From assembly GCA_023374025.1 (NCBI GenBank), contig SIJG01000086.1, forward strand, positions 124,001 to 188,000: 64,000 nt of DNA. Direction: 5' to 3'. Below the pieces are notes generated by a model. It was not told the origin of the DNA. It did not search any database and saw only the letters and a program-made list of their open reading frames with translations. A program made the position numbers and the translations under genes. The stretch comes from Heterodera schachtii. Lineage: Eukaryota > Nematoda > Chromadorea > Rhabditida > Heteroderidae. This document shows positions 1 to 11,132 of this stretch, one piece after another; the stretch's first letter is position 1, and each line of letters begins with the position of its first letter.

Positions 1-111
1 AGAATGGTAAGAGCGCAAGCTGTACAGAAAATGGAATCCCTTCTTGTTTTGAATACACAAAGACATGTGGGAAAGAGACGACACAAAATGTTGTAAAAGG
101 CAACCGAATCA

Positions 112-460
112 TTGGAGAGAGAAGAACTGGAAGAGAAGCGAAAGAGAGGAAAGGAAAGAATGAGGAAGGAAGCGAAGCGAAATGCACTGAAAAGAGGAGG
201 AGGCAGTGAGAGAGAAAGCAAACAAAAGAAAGGGAGAGAGAGAGAGAGGAGAGAGAAGAGAGAGGGAGAGAGAGAGAGAGAGAGAGAGAGAAGGGGGGAG
301 CGAGAGAGAGAGAGAGAGAGAGAGAGCGGGGAGGGAGAGAAAAGAGAGATAGAGAGACAGAGAGGGGGGGAGGGAGAGAAAAGAGAGAAAGGAGAGAGAG
401 AGAGGAGAGAGGGAGAAGAGAGAGAGAGAAAAGAGAGGAGGGAAAGAAAAGAGCAAGAGA
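112..460. repeat. (GA)n purine-rich low-complexity tract
   Basis: Almost pure G/A on the + strand, made of AG dinucleotide runs broken by GGGG and AAAA. Long open frames on both strands here (Glu/Arg-rich on +, Ser/Leu-rich on -) are consequences of composition, not genes. Confidence 0.9.
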
Positions 461-529
461 TTGATGCAATTTTTTGTATTAATTTACTTACTTAACTATT
501 AATTTAGTATTTAATTGGTTGATTATTTA

Positions 530-905
530 TGTTTGTGCGATTGTTCAATAATCATCTCATTGGCTAATACGTAAATAGTGCTGCTATAATTGATTGCCTC
601 ACTCGAAAAAGGGTGCAACTTTGATCATACGGATCTCAATTTTGAAAATCTATGATTTTTAAACCAATGATAAGATCAAGGGATTTTTGCAAATCCGATA
701 TCTTATGAATTTCTTCGCCCGACTTCTTTCCTTAAAATTTCGGAAAAATCAAGTACTGGATGAAAAGTCATAGACAAAATCAACGATTTTCAGAATCTGA
801 GCTCAGATTCGTGATAGTGCATTTTTAGCCCAGAAAAATTGCTTCTTGTAAAAGTTTACTATTTTTTCCATCGGGACCACAATTCCACACCATTGCCGAA
901 AATTC
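530..905. repeat. Fragment of dispersed foldback-element family
   Basis: Bases 540-720 resemble 37100-37290, the interior of a foldback element further along (TCTCATTGGCTAATA and GATTGCCTCACTCGAAAAAG are shared). Bases 873-898 match the right end of the GGCAATGG-type element at 42998-43445 (GGGACCACAATTC...CCATTGCCG). The left end is not visible, so this looks like a decayed or partial copy. Confidence 0.55.
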
Positions 906-1209
906 CCGCAAAAAGTCAAAATAAATTAAAATTTAGATTAGAGCCCGGTAAAAAATTTCCGGCAAGGAAATCAAAAAAGGGAAGGGAACGAGATTTTGAA
1001 TTTTTTTGAATTTTGTTATTTAAAAAATTTTTTTAAATATTTGTTGCTAAATTTTAAAATTCTTAGCCAGAAAATAGAAAGTATTCCGTATCATCCCCGA
1101 TGTGTGCTTGGGAAATCGGCATTCCGACTCATTGATATGCACTTTGTATGAATGTGTATTTGATGATTAATTATGAAATTTAATTGAATTACTCTCTGAG
1201 GAAAATATC

Positions 1210-2079
1210 GGTCATAGGGCCCAAAATCAAAATTGCTTAAAAACGGTCAGAATCGATGTAAAAAAGCTAGAAATGGGTAGGAAAAATAGAATTAGGGGCG
1301 CGCTTGCCCTTTTTCAGGTTGAAAAAGTGCCGGAATTGGAGTGCCAAATTCAGCTGGGACTCAAGTGACCGCACTATAAAAAGCACTCAAAAGACATTTT
1401 AAATAATTTTTCTAGGGTAATTTGTGGCGCTGATCACGAATATGAGCTTTATTTTGCAAAATAACGAATCCCGAACCCTAATCGAACAAAAATTTGAAAT
1501 TCATAAATTAAAACAAAACATATTTTTAGGGGTTTTCGAGGTTGCTGGACACTGTTATAGGCGTAGACCTAAACCAATCGTTAAAACTATTTTTAAACCA
1601 GTAGTCAGAAAATGTTAAAAGAACGTCAAATATAAAAGATTGAATTTGCTTATTGCGCTAAAAAACCGCCGCACACTCGACTACGGGCTACGGAAGAAGT
1701 CCGCGTGTGATCCGCAGGCGGTTGACTGATGATTGGCGGGGGCCCTTCGGGCCCCCGCCAATCAGTCAACCGCCTGTGGCGCTCGTCAGACTTTTTCCTC
1801 CGCCCTCCGTCTCGCCCCACTACTTGCTCCGTCTTCGCATGCTCCCTTTTGCGAAATCAGCGCCACAAATTACCCTAGAAAAATTATTTAAAATGTCTTT
1901 TGAGTGCTTTTTATAGTGCGGTCACTTGAGTCCCAGCTGAATTTGGCACTCCAATTCCGGCACTTTTTCAACCTGAAAAAGGGCAAGCGCGCCCCTAATT
2001 CTATTTTTCCTACCCATTTCTAGCCTTTTACATCGATTCTGACCGTTTTTAAGCAATTTTGAGTTTGGGCCCTATGACC
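1210..2079. mobile_element. Foldback element with ~220-bp terminal inverted repeats
   Basis: The left arm (1210-~1435, beginning GGTCATAGGGCCC) is repeated almost perfectly in inverted orientation at ~1858-2079, ending GGGCCCTATGACC. There is no transposase ORF. The left arm runs into the interior motif (GGCGCTGATCACGAAT, then CGAATCCCGAACCC) that recurs in several other elements here. The middle is GC-rich and unlike the AT-rich arms; it contains a strong hairpin at 1711-1780. I could not identify a convincing target-site duplication, so the superfamily is unassigned. Confidence 0.8.
1711..1780. repeat. Perfect GC-rich hairpin
   Basis: Centred on a TTC loop near 1747. GATTGGCGGGGGCCC and its complement form the inner stem; CAGGCGGTTGACTGAT and AGTCAACCGCCTG form the outer stem, separated by a 3-nt bulge. 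It sits in the centre of the 1210-2079 foldback element. Confidence 0.85.
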
Positions 2080-2687
2080 TCTCTGATCTATATATATATA
2101 GTCTAATACGATTTTTTTGTGGTGATCCAGCGGTGTCGACATGCGCCACTAGGGAAATTTTTGAAAACTTAATAGGCTCAATTTGCTAACAAATGTGCTC
2201 CAAAAAAGAGAAACCTTTGGTTAATTTTTTTTGAGTTTTAGGCCGTTATTAAAAAGGAAGAAAACAAATTACCGAAGCTGGAAAAAGTTACTAGAATTAA
2301 AAATAATTACAGATTATTTTAAGACCCCATTTTTACCAATTTTCCAGTTTTGAGAAAAAAAAAAATTCGGGAACGGGATTCCCGCAAGTTTTATTTTATT
2401 AGCCATCCAGGGTCAATGCACTTCCTACAATGGCATTCATATATATTTTTATAATTTGTGCCCGTATGAATTTGTGTGGTAAATGGAAGAGTGAAGTTTA
2501 TTACAGCAATGAAAAATTTATTGCGTTATATCCGCTAATTTTTTTTTGATCATCTTCGACTTTCGTTGTTTTTTCCATTTGTGGAAAATAAAAAAAGAAG
2601 TCCAAATCCGCCGACAAATATTTGCTGGTCATTTGGTCAATGACTCATCCCTCAGCAAATCTCGCCGTCCCGCAACTCTGGTGATAA

Positions 2688-2781
2688 AAAGGATCATGGA
2701 CCTGTTATTGGCTTATTTAAAGGATCATGGACCTGTTATTGGCTTATTTAAAGGATCATGGACCAGTTATTGGCTTATTTA
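2688..2781. repeat. 31-bp tandem repeat, 3 copies
   Basis: Three consecutive copies of a 31-bp unit beginning AGGATCATGGACC and ending TTGGCTTATTTAA; the third differs at one base. The first copies lie just beyond the stop codon of the esterase relic; the last overlaps it. Confidence 0.9.
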
Positions 2782-3119
2782 ACTGACTTTGGCATTTGCT
2801 CAGTCCAAAATTTAACTGCCCTTTGATGATAGTACGCAGCAGGGTTGCCGCGGGTCGAGAAAAATATCGGGTCGGGTCGGCGGAAAAATCATCGGGTCGG
2901 GTTTCGGGTCGAGAAAAATGTCGGGTTTCGGGTCAATTGACAATTTTTATAATATGTTCAAAATCGATACGAATTTTTTCATCGAATGAAAAATCAATAA
3001 AAATTTTCTGCGTCGCGCTTTTTCAATGTAAATTTCCCGAACAAGAGGTCTGTCTGGCGGTGCCGATAGGCGCCGCCGGGGAAAAATTTGAAAATTTGAG
3101 TGAAATTTGCTAACCAAGA

Positions 3120-3607
3120 TTGGTACTTTCGGGTTTTGTGTCAACAAAATTTTTTTTTTGTTAGATTGATTTTAAATTAATAAAAAGTCGTTTCTATGGG
3201 TTTTCGGGGTCGTAGAACCCGAATATGATGTCTGTTTCGACCCATTTCGAACTCCGAACCCGGATTCGAACAATTATCAAAATTCAATTTTTTCCCCTTT
3301 TTTCTCCTAAAAATTATTATCATCGCAAGAAATCATATTAATTGCCGTTGTCGTTCTGCATGTCCACTTTGTTTGTTCTCGCATTGATACCGCAAAAAAA
3401 TGACCTGTAATAATTTTTAGGAGAAAAAAGGGGAAAAAATTGAATTTTGATAATTGTTCGAATCCGGGTTCGGAGTTCAAAATGGGTCGAAACAGACATC
3501 ATATTCGGGTTCTACGACCCCGAAAACCCATAGAAACGACTTTTTATTAATTTAAAATCAATCTAACAAAAAAAAAATTTTGTTGACACAAAACCCGAAA
3601 GTACCAA
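3120..3607. mobile_element. Foldback element nested in the hAT-like element
   Basis: Arms of about 200 bp (3120-3320 and 3410-3607) are near-perfect inverted copies beginning TTGGTACTTTCGGG. The interior carries GGGTTTTCGGGGTCG and CGAACTCCGAACCCGGATTCG, matching the shared core of other elements in the window. No TSD was found. Confidence 0.8.
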
Positions 3608-3912
3608 CAGGTTTTCACCAAAAAGTGCCAAATTTTTGTTCTTTGAAAAATGCTTTTTTTTTACGGCGCTTTTTCCAAAAAAACTTTTGGTGAACCGGGG
3701 GGCCGGCGGTGCCGATAGGCGCCGCAGGGAAAAATTTTGTAATTTATAATACGATTTGTTTACAGATTTTGTCAAAAAAATAACCAAATCTTTGGTTAAA
3801 TTTGCGGTTTTAGGCTGTTAAAAAAGAAAAAAATAATAATTTTTAAGTTGAAATATTTTTATTAATTTAATTTCAATTAAATAATGTAAAGAAAATATAA
3901 AAAATATTCTAT

Positions 3913-3983
3913 CCCAGTGGGGAATTGAACCCTAGCGAAAAATAAAGAAAGGCAGAAGGTATAGCCACTAGACCACACAACCA
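3913..3983 (-). other. tRNA-like sequence (A and B box), probably a pseudogene
   Basis: On the minus strand the sequence contains TGGTCTAGTGGCTA (tRNA A-box/D-arm type) and GGGTTCAATTCCCC (B-box/T-arm type) about 30 nt apart. This is the layout of a tRNA or a tRNA-derived SINE head. The 5' start (GGTTGTG) does not pair with the sequence 3' of the T-arm, so a functional cloverleaf is not supported. It lies in the hAT-like element. Confidence 0.5.
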
Positions 3984-5131
3984 TTAAAACCAACGCTTTA
4001 AATATAAAATAATAATTCAATTTTTTCAAAAATTTCTCCTCCATCAATTTCCTTAACTACCTAATTTTCACCAAAACCCCTTTCTTACCAGTGCTTATTT
4101 CGACCCGAAACCCGACAAAAATCATCGGGTCGGGTTTCGGGTCGAGAAAAATGTCGGGTTTCGGGTAACCCGCGGCAACCCTGGTACGCAGTGCCTCCAA
4201 CAAAATCGCTTTGATTGTTCGAATTTGCAAAGAAAATCCTGTAGAAATTTGAACGGTTCGGTTGAAATGGCAACGCATTTTGAACGGGGCCTCCGTTCAA
4301 AGTGCCGTTGATTACAAAATTGACGAAAAGTGTCGAGTAGAGCTGCTGGAGGCGACGGTCACTTTCAGTGAAAATCCCTTTGCCCGCCCTCGTAAGAGAA
4401 GGGAAACACGGGAAGCACAATGAATACCTTCCCGGCGCATATTGAAAAGCAGTGCCAATTTCATCGTATTCAAATTGGTAAAGAAAGGTTGGCACATTTC
4501 GCCGTGAAGAATCAGGGACAAACATATTGACATCGTCGAAGAGCGTGGTGAGTCGAAGTGACAAAAAGGCAAATGTGGGCGAAGTGACAAAACGGAAATG
4601 AGTGGTGATCAGAAGGGGCGGGACATTTCAGTACGGAATAAATTAATTTAATTAATTAATATATAATATTTTAATCTATATTTAGATTTGCTGACCATAA
4701 TTATAATTTAGATTTATTATTTTAATATTTCCCAAACAATTACATTTTTCTGAGAGAAATACAGTAGTGCCCCAAAAAAGTCTTGACTCAAACCTGATCT
4801 GAAAAACTACCTTATAGCTCATTTAAAAACTTGAAATAATTCATGCTTGCATAACTTTTGGTGCTGATCAAAAAAGTCTCTTACACCAACTTGATCAGAT
4901 CACTTCTTCCTAGTGACCGGGACACCCCAAAATACACTAAAAATCGGGAAAATTTAAAATTCCTAGGGGGTTGGGAAATCTTTTCTAGAGAAAATGGCCA
5001 AGCCCACTGGAAAGAGCACAAAATTCTCTACTGATTTGCCTTTTGAATAATTGGGCCACGACTTTTACATAAAAAGATATACTCGGTTGAATATTTTTGA
5101 TCACCATAAAATGATCAATTTTTGATCAGTG

Positions 5132-5409
5132 CCATAACTTTTTGTAGAAGCATCCAAATTAAACAATATTGTATCTTTTGATAGCCCTAAGTGTCTTCTA
5201 TTTGCCTGTAAAATTTCAAAAAATTTCGTTGAGTTTCAAAAAAGTTGTGGCCAAAAATGTTTAGAAAAACAATTTTTGAAATTTACAAGCCACAACTTTT
5301 TTAAAACCCAACGAAATTTTTTGAAATTTTATAGGCAAATAGAGGACACTTAGGGCTATCAAAAGATACCAAGATTATTTAATTTGGATGCTTCTACAAA
5401 AAGTTATGG
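5132..5409. mobile_element. Short foldback (MITE-like) element
   Basis: The two halves are near-perfect inverted copies starting CCATAACTTTTTGTAGAAGC and folding at ~5265-5275 over TTTTTGAAATT. Total length is about 278 bp; no coding capacity. Confidence 0.8.
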
Positions 5410-5490
5410 TGTATGAAATTTATCAAAATATTACATGGTCGTGTCTTTTTTTCTGTGGTCGTGTAAATTGAAACAGAACCAAATATATTT

Positions 5491-6088
5491 ATTATTATTA
5501 GGGCTCGGATTTATAGTTGCTAAAAACTGCCAAAATAATTAGTTTTTAATTTCTAAAAAAACCCAAAAATAGTTGCTAGTAAATAGTTGCTAAAAAGTTC
5601 CGAATTTAGGGGTGTAAAATCGAAATTTTTCTTCAAAAAACAAAAATATTTTGCCAAATCATTAAGAATATTAAATAATTTTCAAAATCAAAAATTCTCG
5701 TCAAGAAAATAAACAAATAAATTTTGGAGGTGAATTTTTGAGAATTTTTCATTTATCAGAGGTGCATTTTTGAAAATTTTCGGGTCGATTCTTAAGGGTG
5801 TATTTTTTTAAAAAATTTTTGAGTCGATTCTTAGGGGTGTATTTTTCGTTTTTATTGCATTTTTGTTAACAAGTTTTGGGCAAAACGCCAAAATAGTTGA
5901 AAATAGTTTTTTTCAAAATTTTTATAGTTTTTTAGTTGCTAAAAATAAAAAACTAGAAAATAGTTGCTAATAACTCGAAAAGTAGCTTAACAACAGCCGA
6001 AAAAAACACGTTTTTCGTGCATTTCAGGCCACGGGGAGCTCAGGAAAAAAATAGTGAAAAAACTATAAATCCGAGCCCTAATTATTAT
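5491..6088. mobile_element. TAGGGCT-family hAT-like MITE, copy 1
   Basis: The element is 5499-6080 (582 bp), begins TAGGGCTCGGATTTATAGT and ends with the inverse. Both sides carry ATTATTAT (5491-5498, 6081-6088), an 8-bp TSD. The interior motif GTCGATTCTTAGGGGTGTAT is shared with the element at 61924-62548, as are repeated short words of the type CCAAAATAGT. No ORF. Confidence 0.82.
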
Positions 6089-7199
6089 TAGCTTATTATT
6101 CAATTGTAAATTTAAATAATTAATTAATTATTAGAATAACTCTTCCGTACTGAAATGACCTCATTTGCCTTTTTGTCACTTCGACACAGCACCGTCGAAG
6201 AGGAAAGGGGCCCTTCGGACTTAGGGGAAAGGGGCGAGTGGACACGGGGAAGGCATCGGCACTCTTTGACTTATTCGGACAATGCCTTCCGTGCCGTTTT
6301 CATAGTTTAACTGACAGAGTAATCGACGACAGTAAAGCGCGAGGCGGACCTTGTCGACCCGACCAGTTCTCGGGCTGAGCAGCACCGCTCCGTCCAGAAA
6401 CTCCTTTGAAACGGTGCCCGTCAATACGCTGTGCTTGCCCCTGTAACGGCTCATCAGATTGACCAAAGTGTCGTTGATTATCTACTGATTGGACATACAT
6501 TGAATGCTTATTATTCTTGGTGAGTTGGAATTCTTGGACCAAACTTCTTTGAAAATTAGACTCATTAACTCTGATTTGATTCATACAAAAATTGATGAAC
6601 CATTAAGAGAAACGAATTCTCACTCACTCCGTGGGGACTAATTTCCAAAGAGAGTCCGTGGAAGAGGAGGGACTGTCGGCCAAGCGGAGGCAATGCCGCG
6701 GAAAGGCGCCGCGCGGGGAGAGCCCTCAGACAGCGCAACACCTTTGGCATGGCACCCACTGCTTTTCCCCACTTCGATCCAATTACCCTCAAAATGTTTT
6801 TGGAACATTCCAAAAGCTTTTCAAATTCCCCTCGTCTTCCGTCACACAGCCAACTTCAAAAGCCAACCTCCGACTCGCCCGTTCATTTTATCTTAAACAA
6901 ATTCGAGGGTCTAAATTCAAATGGAAGAATGAATAACTCTTCGGAAGCATTTCAATCGTTGCAGGACCACTCATCGAAATGGGTCTGATGGAACAGAACA
7001 TTTGTCCGTGGAAGAACCATAAGCTATCAAAACCAATTAATTGTAAGTAATGTTAGCCGAAAAAAGGCAACAAAACGCACAATTTGGGTGGCCACTGAGC
7101 CGGAACTTTGGCCGGCCAACGTCACTCTTTTGGGATCACCGCCAAAAACTGCAATTTCATTTGAGTCCAAATAAGACTAGCAACAATATCTGTGTAGGG

Positions 7200-8800
7200 A
7201 GTGATCGGGGGAGGGGGGGGGGGGGGAAGGATGCCAAATTTTGCGGATTCAAATCGGAAAAACTAAAGTTCAAATGAGCATCCCAAAGACATTCACCGGT
7301 ACCCTAAAGCTGATAAATCCAAAAAAGGGCAAAAACCGACCGAAAGTGACCAAAATCACTTCACTGCCCAGGGAATTGAAATTGCCGCCTTAAACACGGG
7401 AGAAATGCCCAAAGGGCAATTGTTAGCTCATCGAGTTTCCGAGAGCTGCCGTACATAAATTTGCCGCCGAAAATGTATTGGAGAACGGCATAGCCCCACG
7501 AAGACATCGTTCAGAGACAAAAACATTGACCAACAGACAGTCCTCATCCATCGGAGACAGCGAGGGGTCGTCGGTGGGAAAACCACTAACGAAAAAGCGT
7601 TAATCGTTGTCCAAGAAAGGCGATTCTGGCGAACTCTTGGGCCTTGCAAGCGTAGCCCATTGGCACTCACTCACGTGATGTTCCACCAACAAGAAGGTCC
7701 CTGTTTAGTGGCGTCCCTTACGCCTGCTCATGGAATTGGCGGTTGGGCGGTTGGGGTGCTGAAAAGTGTAATTCGGCAGAAGGCGAACGAGCATATGGAA
7801 TGGCAGCAAAAAGAAAGACACTTCCACCATCAGTGGCAAAAGAAGTTGGAACTTTGCGCCCGCGAACAAAGCCGGAACTTTAAAAAGATGGAAGGCGAAC
7901 ATGACAATATGTCTTAAGAATGTTTGTTTTCCGAATTGCCAAAAAGGGATCGGCATTTTCCCTTTGACCAACCAAAGAACAACGAACAAAGTGATAGGAA
8001 AGAACAAAATGAAAAAACACAAAAAGAAAATTTGTTTCCATTAACACAGTCATTCATACATGAAAAAGGGGGGGTCGACCCCCCCCCTCCTTCGCCCGCA
8101 AAGTGCCCCAAAGGGGGACCCCTTCGCATCGAGGGGGGGGGGCCGGTGTAAAAGAGGTGGGGGGGGGGGGGTCGCCGGCGAAGGGGGGGGGGGCGTAGCG
8201 AAGGGGAAAAGAGGGAAATTTTTGAAAAATTTGGCTATTTTCTTAACAAAATTCATTAAAATTCTGAAAATTTTTCCCGGCGGCGCCTACCGGCACCGCC
8301 GGCCCCCCAAAAATCCTATTTTTTCTTGAAAAATTAGCCCAAAATCTCAAAATTTGGTCATTTTTTAGACAAAGTCAGCTAATAAATAGCATTAAAATTA
8401 CAAAAAAAATTCCGGCGGCGCCTATCGGCGCCGCCGAACCCCCCCCCCCCGTTCCCAAAAACTTTTTTTCAAAACCGCGCCGCAAAAAAAAACGTTTTTT
8501 TTATAAACAAAAAAAGTCGTCCACTTGCTCAAAATTCGGCAGTTTTTGGTGAAAATATGTTAACAAATTGCACTTAAATTTTCAAAATTTTTCCCCGGCG
8601 GCGCCTACCGGCACCGCCGGCCCCCCTTTTCGCGAAATTTTCTTGAAAAAAGCCCGCCGCAAAAAAATTGCTTTGGAAAAGCAAAAAAAAAAAAAGGTCA
8701 CCGATTTACATGGCCGGGACCCCTTCGCAAAAATTTTGGTTGACCCCCCCCCCCTTTTCCATGTATGCAGTCATTAGAAAAGGGGGAAAGCGGAAACTGG
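7200..8800. repeat. Intergenic region with G/C homopolymers and GGCGCC palindromes
   Basis: Contains poly-G or poly-C runs of 8 or more (around 7208, 8080, 8138, 8158, 8443, 8745) and three copies, inverted relative to those at 3059 and 3706, of the palindromic word GGCGGCGCCTAYCGGCRCCGCC (~8277, ~8413, ~8596), each next to an A/T-rich AAAATTTTTC-type tract. I recognise no gene between 7640 and 9050. Confidence 0.7.
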
Positions 8801-9050
8801 GCTTGATATTTGAGAATTTATTGAACGAAAACTTGAGGACTTCCTTTGATAAAAAATTCGTCCTCCTTGGAATTAAATATAGACAAAGGAACGAAGTGAC
8901 GACTGATAAGCAAAGAGAATGAGCACACACTAACAGCTAATACCCAAATTAACAATTACAAAGCGGGGGAAGGAGGGCGGGGCAATGAATGAGCGGAAAA
9001 AAATGAACGAATTGACACGCATTCGAAGGGAAAGCCCAAATTGCGCCTTT

Positions 9051-10939
9051 TCAGGAAGTGGGCAACTGATCTATTGGCGTCTCGAAGCGAAAGTCAGGCG
9101 GAAACAGCTCCAAAGCCTTGGGCAGGAGGAGACGGTACGTTTGACGAACGGTCACTTCGGCAGCGCCGGCAATTTCACCGATCTCTGAAAATGGCACGAA
9201 ATGAAGAAATGGTTGGTGTGGCACCTTTCGCCGTGCGTTTGTCATTGCTCGCCTGCGATGCCATATAAATTGCAGCGGCGGCGATGGAAATTGGACTCCG
9301 ACTGAATTTGAATAATAGGATAATACAATACAAAATATGTTCAATAACTATAAAAAACAAATACATTTTTTTATTTTAATTAAAATATTTCTTTTTTTTT
9401 TCTAATCCTGAGAATTAGAATTTTAATGATTTACAATTAACTTATTGTTAAAAATGTAAAATTTTGAAAAAATTTGTTACCCAGCAACGAGGTCATGTTC
9501 AACAGATTTTTTCGCAATTCGAGTGGCAGCGACTTGGACGGGGTAAGGCAGGCTGAGATTGCCACAGAAACGGGACTGAACAAAAGCGTAAAGGGACAGT
9601 CGGAAAAGGAACTTGCCATGAAATCGGCACTGGTTATGTGGTCCAAGTTAGTCTCCATGGTCTTCTGGATGAGCTTGAAACAGCGTCCAATTTCCTTCTT
9701 CGACACTTTTGACACCGCACAAATTTCTAAAGATTGGACAATTCTTCGAGATTTTCAGTCAGACATGAAAAAAAAATGGAGGAGGGGGGGGTCAATTTTG
9801 CGAAGGGTCCAGCCATGTAAATCGACTATTTTTTGCATTAATTAAACTGCTTTCCGGCGCTGCCGGGGAAATTTTTTTGAATTTTGTTATTGTAAGAAAA
9901 TTTGTTCAATTTAAAATTTTTTTCCTCTTTCCCTCCTTCACCGGCGACCTCCCCCCCTCCAAAAAATGTATGATTTCGATGTCTCCGTCGTCCATCCTTT
10001 GTAACCTCGGCCCATAGAATGCGTTTGCTTACCCTTGAACGTTCTGGGAACCCCCTCCTGACGACATGCGATGTAAAGGCAAGCGGCCGCCTGTGCCTCG
10101 TTGTTCTTTCCGCGGAGGGCTTTCGACTCGAGGACCTCCTTGTACAGTTTAGCCGCTCTGTCTTGGATTGTCCGGGTCAAGTTGATTTTCTCGCTCATTT
10201 CACGAATAACCATCATAGCCTTGGCGTAACGATTAATAAGAAAACGTTAGCTCATTCGACAAAGCCTTACAATTAGCTACAATTCTCCCTGCGTCTTTTC
10301 ATACAAAAATTTGCTTCATTTGCCCAAGATAAAAAAATAATTGAAAATATCGCTAACTCTTACAATAATAAATTGAGGAATTTGGCGGTGCCGAAAGGAG
10401 CCATGAGAAAAAAAAAAGAAATTTCCTTTTGTTTTATGTATGGCGAGCACATTAAAGGAAGAAAAAATCTTTGAATCACAAAACATTTACCTGTGTCATT
10501 TGTCGATCGGTGCTGCTCAAAAGCTTTCTCTGTGCATTTGCCAAACTGGAAATTGTTTAAATGACACTTCAAAAAGGTAATAAGGAGGAGTTTTTACGCT
10601 CTATCACTGTCCGATCCGAAAGAAACGGCAATTGAAGTCGATAGATCGGAGCCGGAAAGAAGCGGATTCTCAGGGGCACCGACGCGAGACTGACAAAGAG
10701 CAAAAGAATGATGAAAATGAACGAATAAACAAACGGACGGGGTCCTTTCCCGAACTTTCATTGCTAAACGAACGCCATTCAGTCCCAACATCGATTAGTC
10801 TAAATGGAAAAAGATTAGGAGCAAAAAACTGAGGCAACCTTTCTCCAACAACTAAACCGCAGCGAGTACAAATCAAATCGCCGGCCCTGGCATCTTCGAC
10901 CAAATCCGCTTCAGGGTGAGACGGACACACAATGTTCAT
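9051..10939 (-). CDS. ttb-1: Transcription initiation factor IIB (TFIIB)
   Basis: Nine exons: 10939-10839, 10799-10739, 10689-10598, 10545-10491, 10219-10033, 9726-9617, 9575-9481, 9301-9225, 9184-9051. They join in frame to 303 aa, the usual TFIIB length. The N-terminus ([16 protein letters not shown]) carries the zinc ribbon, CPSH...[11 protein letters not shown], followed by the B-finger/linker segment [13 protein letters not shown]. Two cyclin-like repeats follow ([17 protein letters not shown] and [12 protein letters not shown]), ending in [16 protein letters not shown] bridges TBP/TATA DNA and RNA polymerase II. The intron at 9576-9616 begins GCAAGT and ends CAG, a GC-AG intron. The gene is the last of four closely spaced minus-strand genes; the gap to SYF2 is 193 bp. 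The start is the ATG just before the zinc ribbon; a longer N-terminus is not seen. Confidence 0.95.
9576..9616 (-). other. GC-AG intron in TFIIB
   Basis: On the minus strand the exon ends ...GATTTCATG, the intron runs from GCAAGTTCC to TTGTTCAG (41 nt), and the next exon begins TCCCGTTTC. Only this join gives the conserved FM-SRFC-NL-LP stretch of TFIIB. Confidence 0.85.
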
Positions 10940-11132
10940 TTGGATAAGGAACGCGAGAATATGTTGGGTTTTGAAATAGTATAATTTCAATCAAGTATTA
11001 AGTAACTGCACATTTATTAAAATGTTTATGAATCCAAAAGAAAATAGGATTTATCTGCGATTTAATCCAATTTCAAAGATTATCTGCGATTAATCCAATT
11101 TCAATGTCAATACTTTCGCTTTCACTATTCTT

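Larger units (their letters stand above)
2832..4191. mobile_element. hAT-like non-autonomous element with 8-bp TSD
   Basis: The element proper is 2840-4183 (1344 bp). It begins CAGGGTTGCCGCGGGT, ends with the inverse, and is flanked by identical 8-bp copies of GTACGCAG (2832-2839 and 4184-4191). An 8-bp TSD with CAGGG-type ends is the hAT signature. GGGTTTCGGGTCGAGAAAAA motifs occur near both ends. There is no transposase. Inside are a second foldback (3120-3607), two GGTGCCGATAGGCGCCG palindromes and a tRNA-like sequence. The target was coding sequence: removing the element and one TSD rejoins an esterase reading frame. Confidence 0.88.
4548..6187. repeat. Inverted-repeat-flanked insert in esterase relic
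   Basis: GTCGAAGTGACAAAAAGGCA at ~4551 and ATTTCAGTACGGA at ~4628 recur in inverse order and orientation at ~6140-6186. The enclosed 1.6 kb is AT-rich and carries two separate foldback/MITE elements (5132-5409, 5499-6080). It separates two homologous portions of the esterase, so it is either an insertion or an expanded intron. Confidence 0.6.
2775..7640 (-). pseudogene. Type-B carboxylesterase relic, disrupted
   Basis: Read on the minus strand, fragments follow the type-B carboxylesterase order: EDCLLVNVF at ~7550, the oxyanion-hole region YIFGG-K-FMYGS at ~7465 (canonical HGGGF has lost its third Gly), VILVTF...PFFGF at ~7350, FGGDPKRVTLAGQSSG with the GxSxG nucleophile elbow at ~7110, PISMSGPAT at ~6975, LAFEVGC and LRCLRALPA at ~6850-6700, TGTVSKEFLDG at ~6420, NVPTFLYQFEYD at ~4480, then RAVKFWTEQMPK and a stop at 2775. 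The frame changes with no visible splice signals near 7480, the segment between FGF and FGGD is short, and I found no normal N-terminus. The last exon is split by the hAT-like element 2840-4183, and repeats fill 4548-6187. The family (alpha/beta-hydrolase) is clear. Non-function is inferred from these breaks; sequencing error could explain the frameshifts but not the insertion. Confidence 0.75.

Noticed and set aside
109..495. Long Ser/Leu- and Glu/Arg-rich ORFs in the GA tract
   Set aside because: Composition artefact of (GA)n sequence on both strands; no non-repetitive coding extension.
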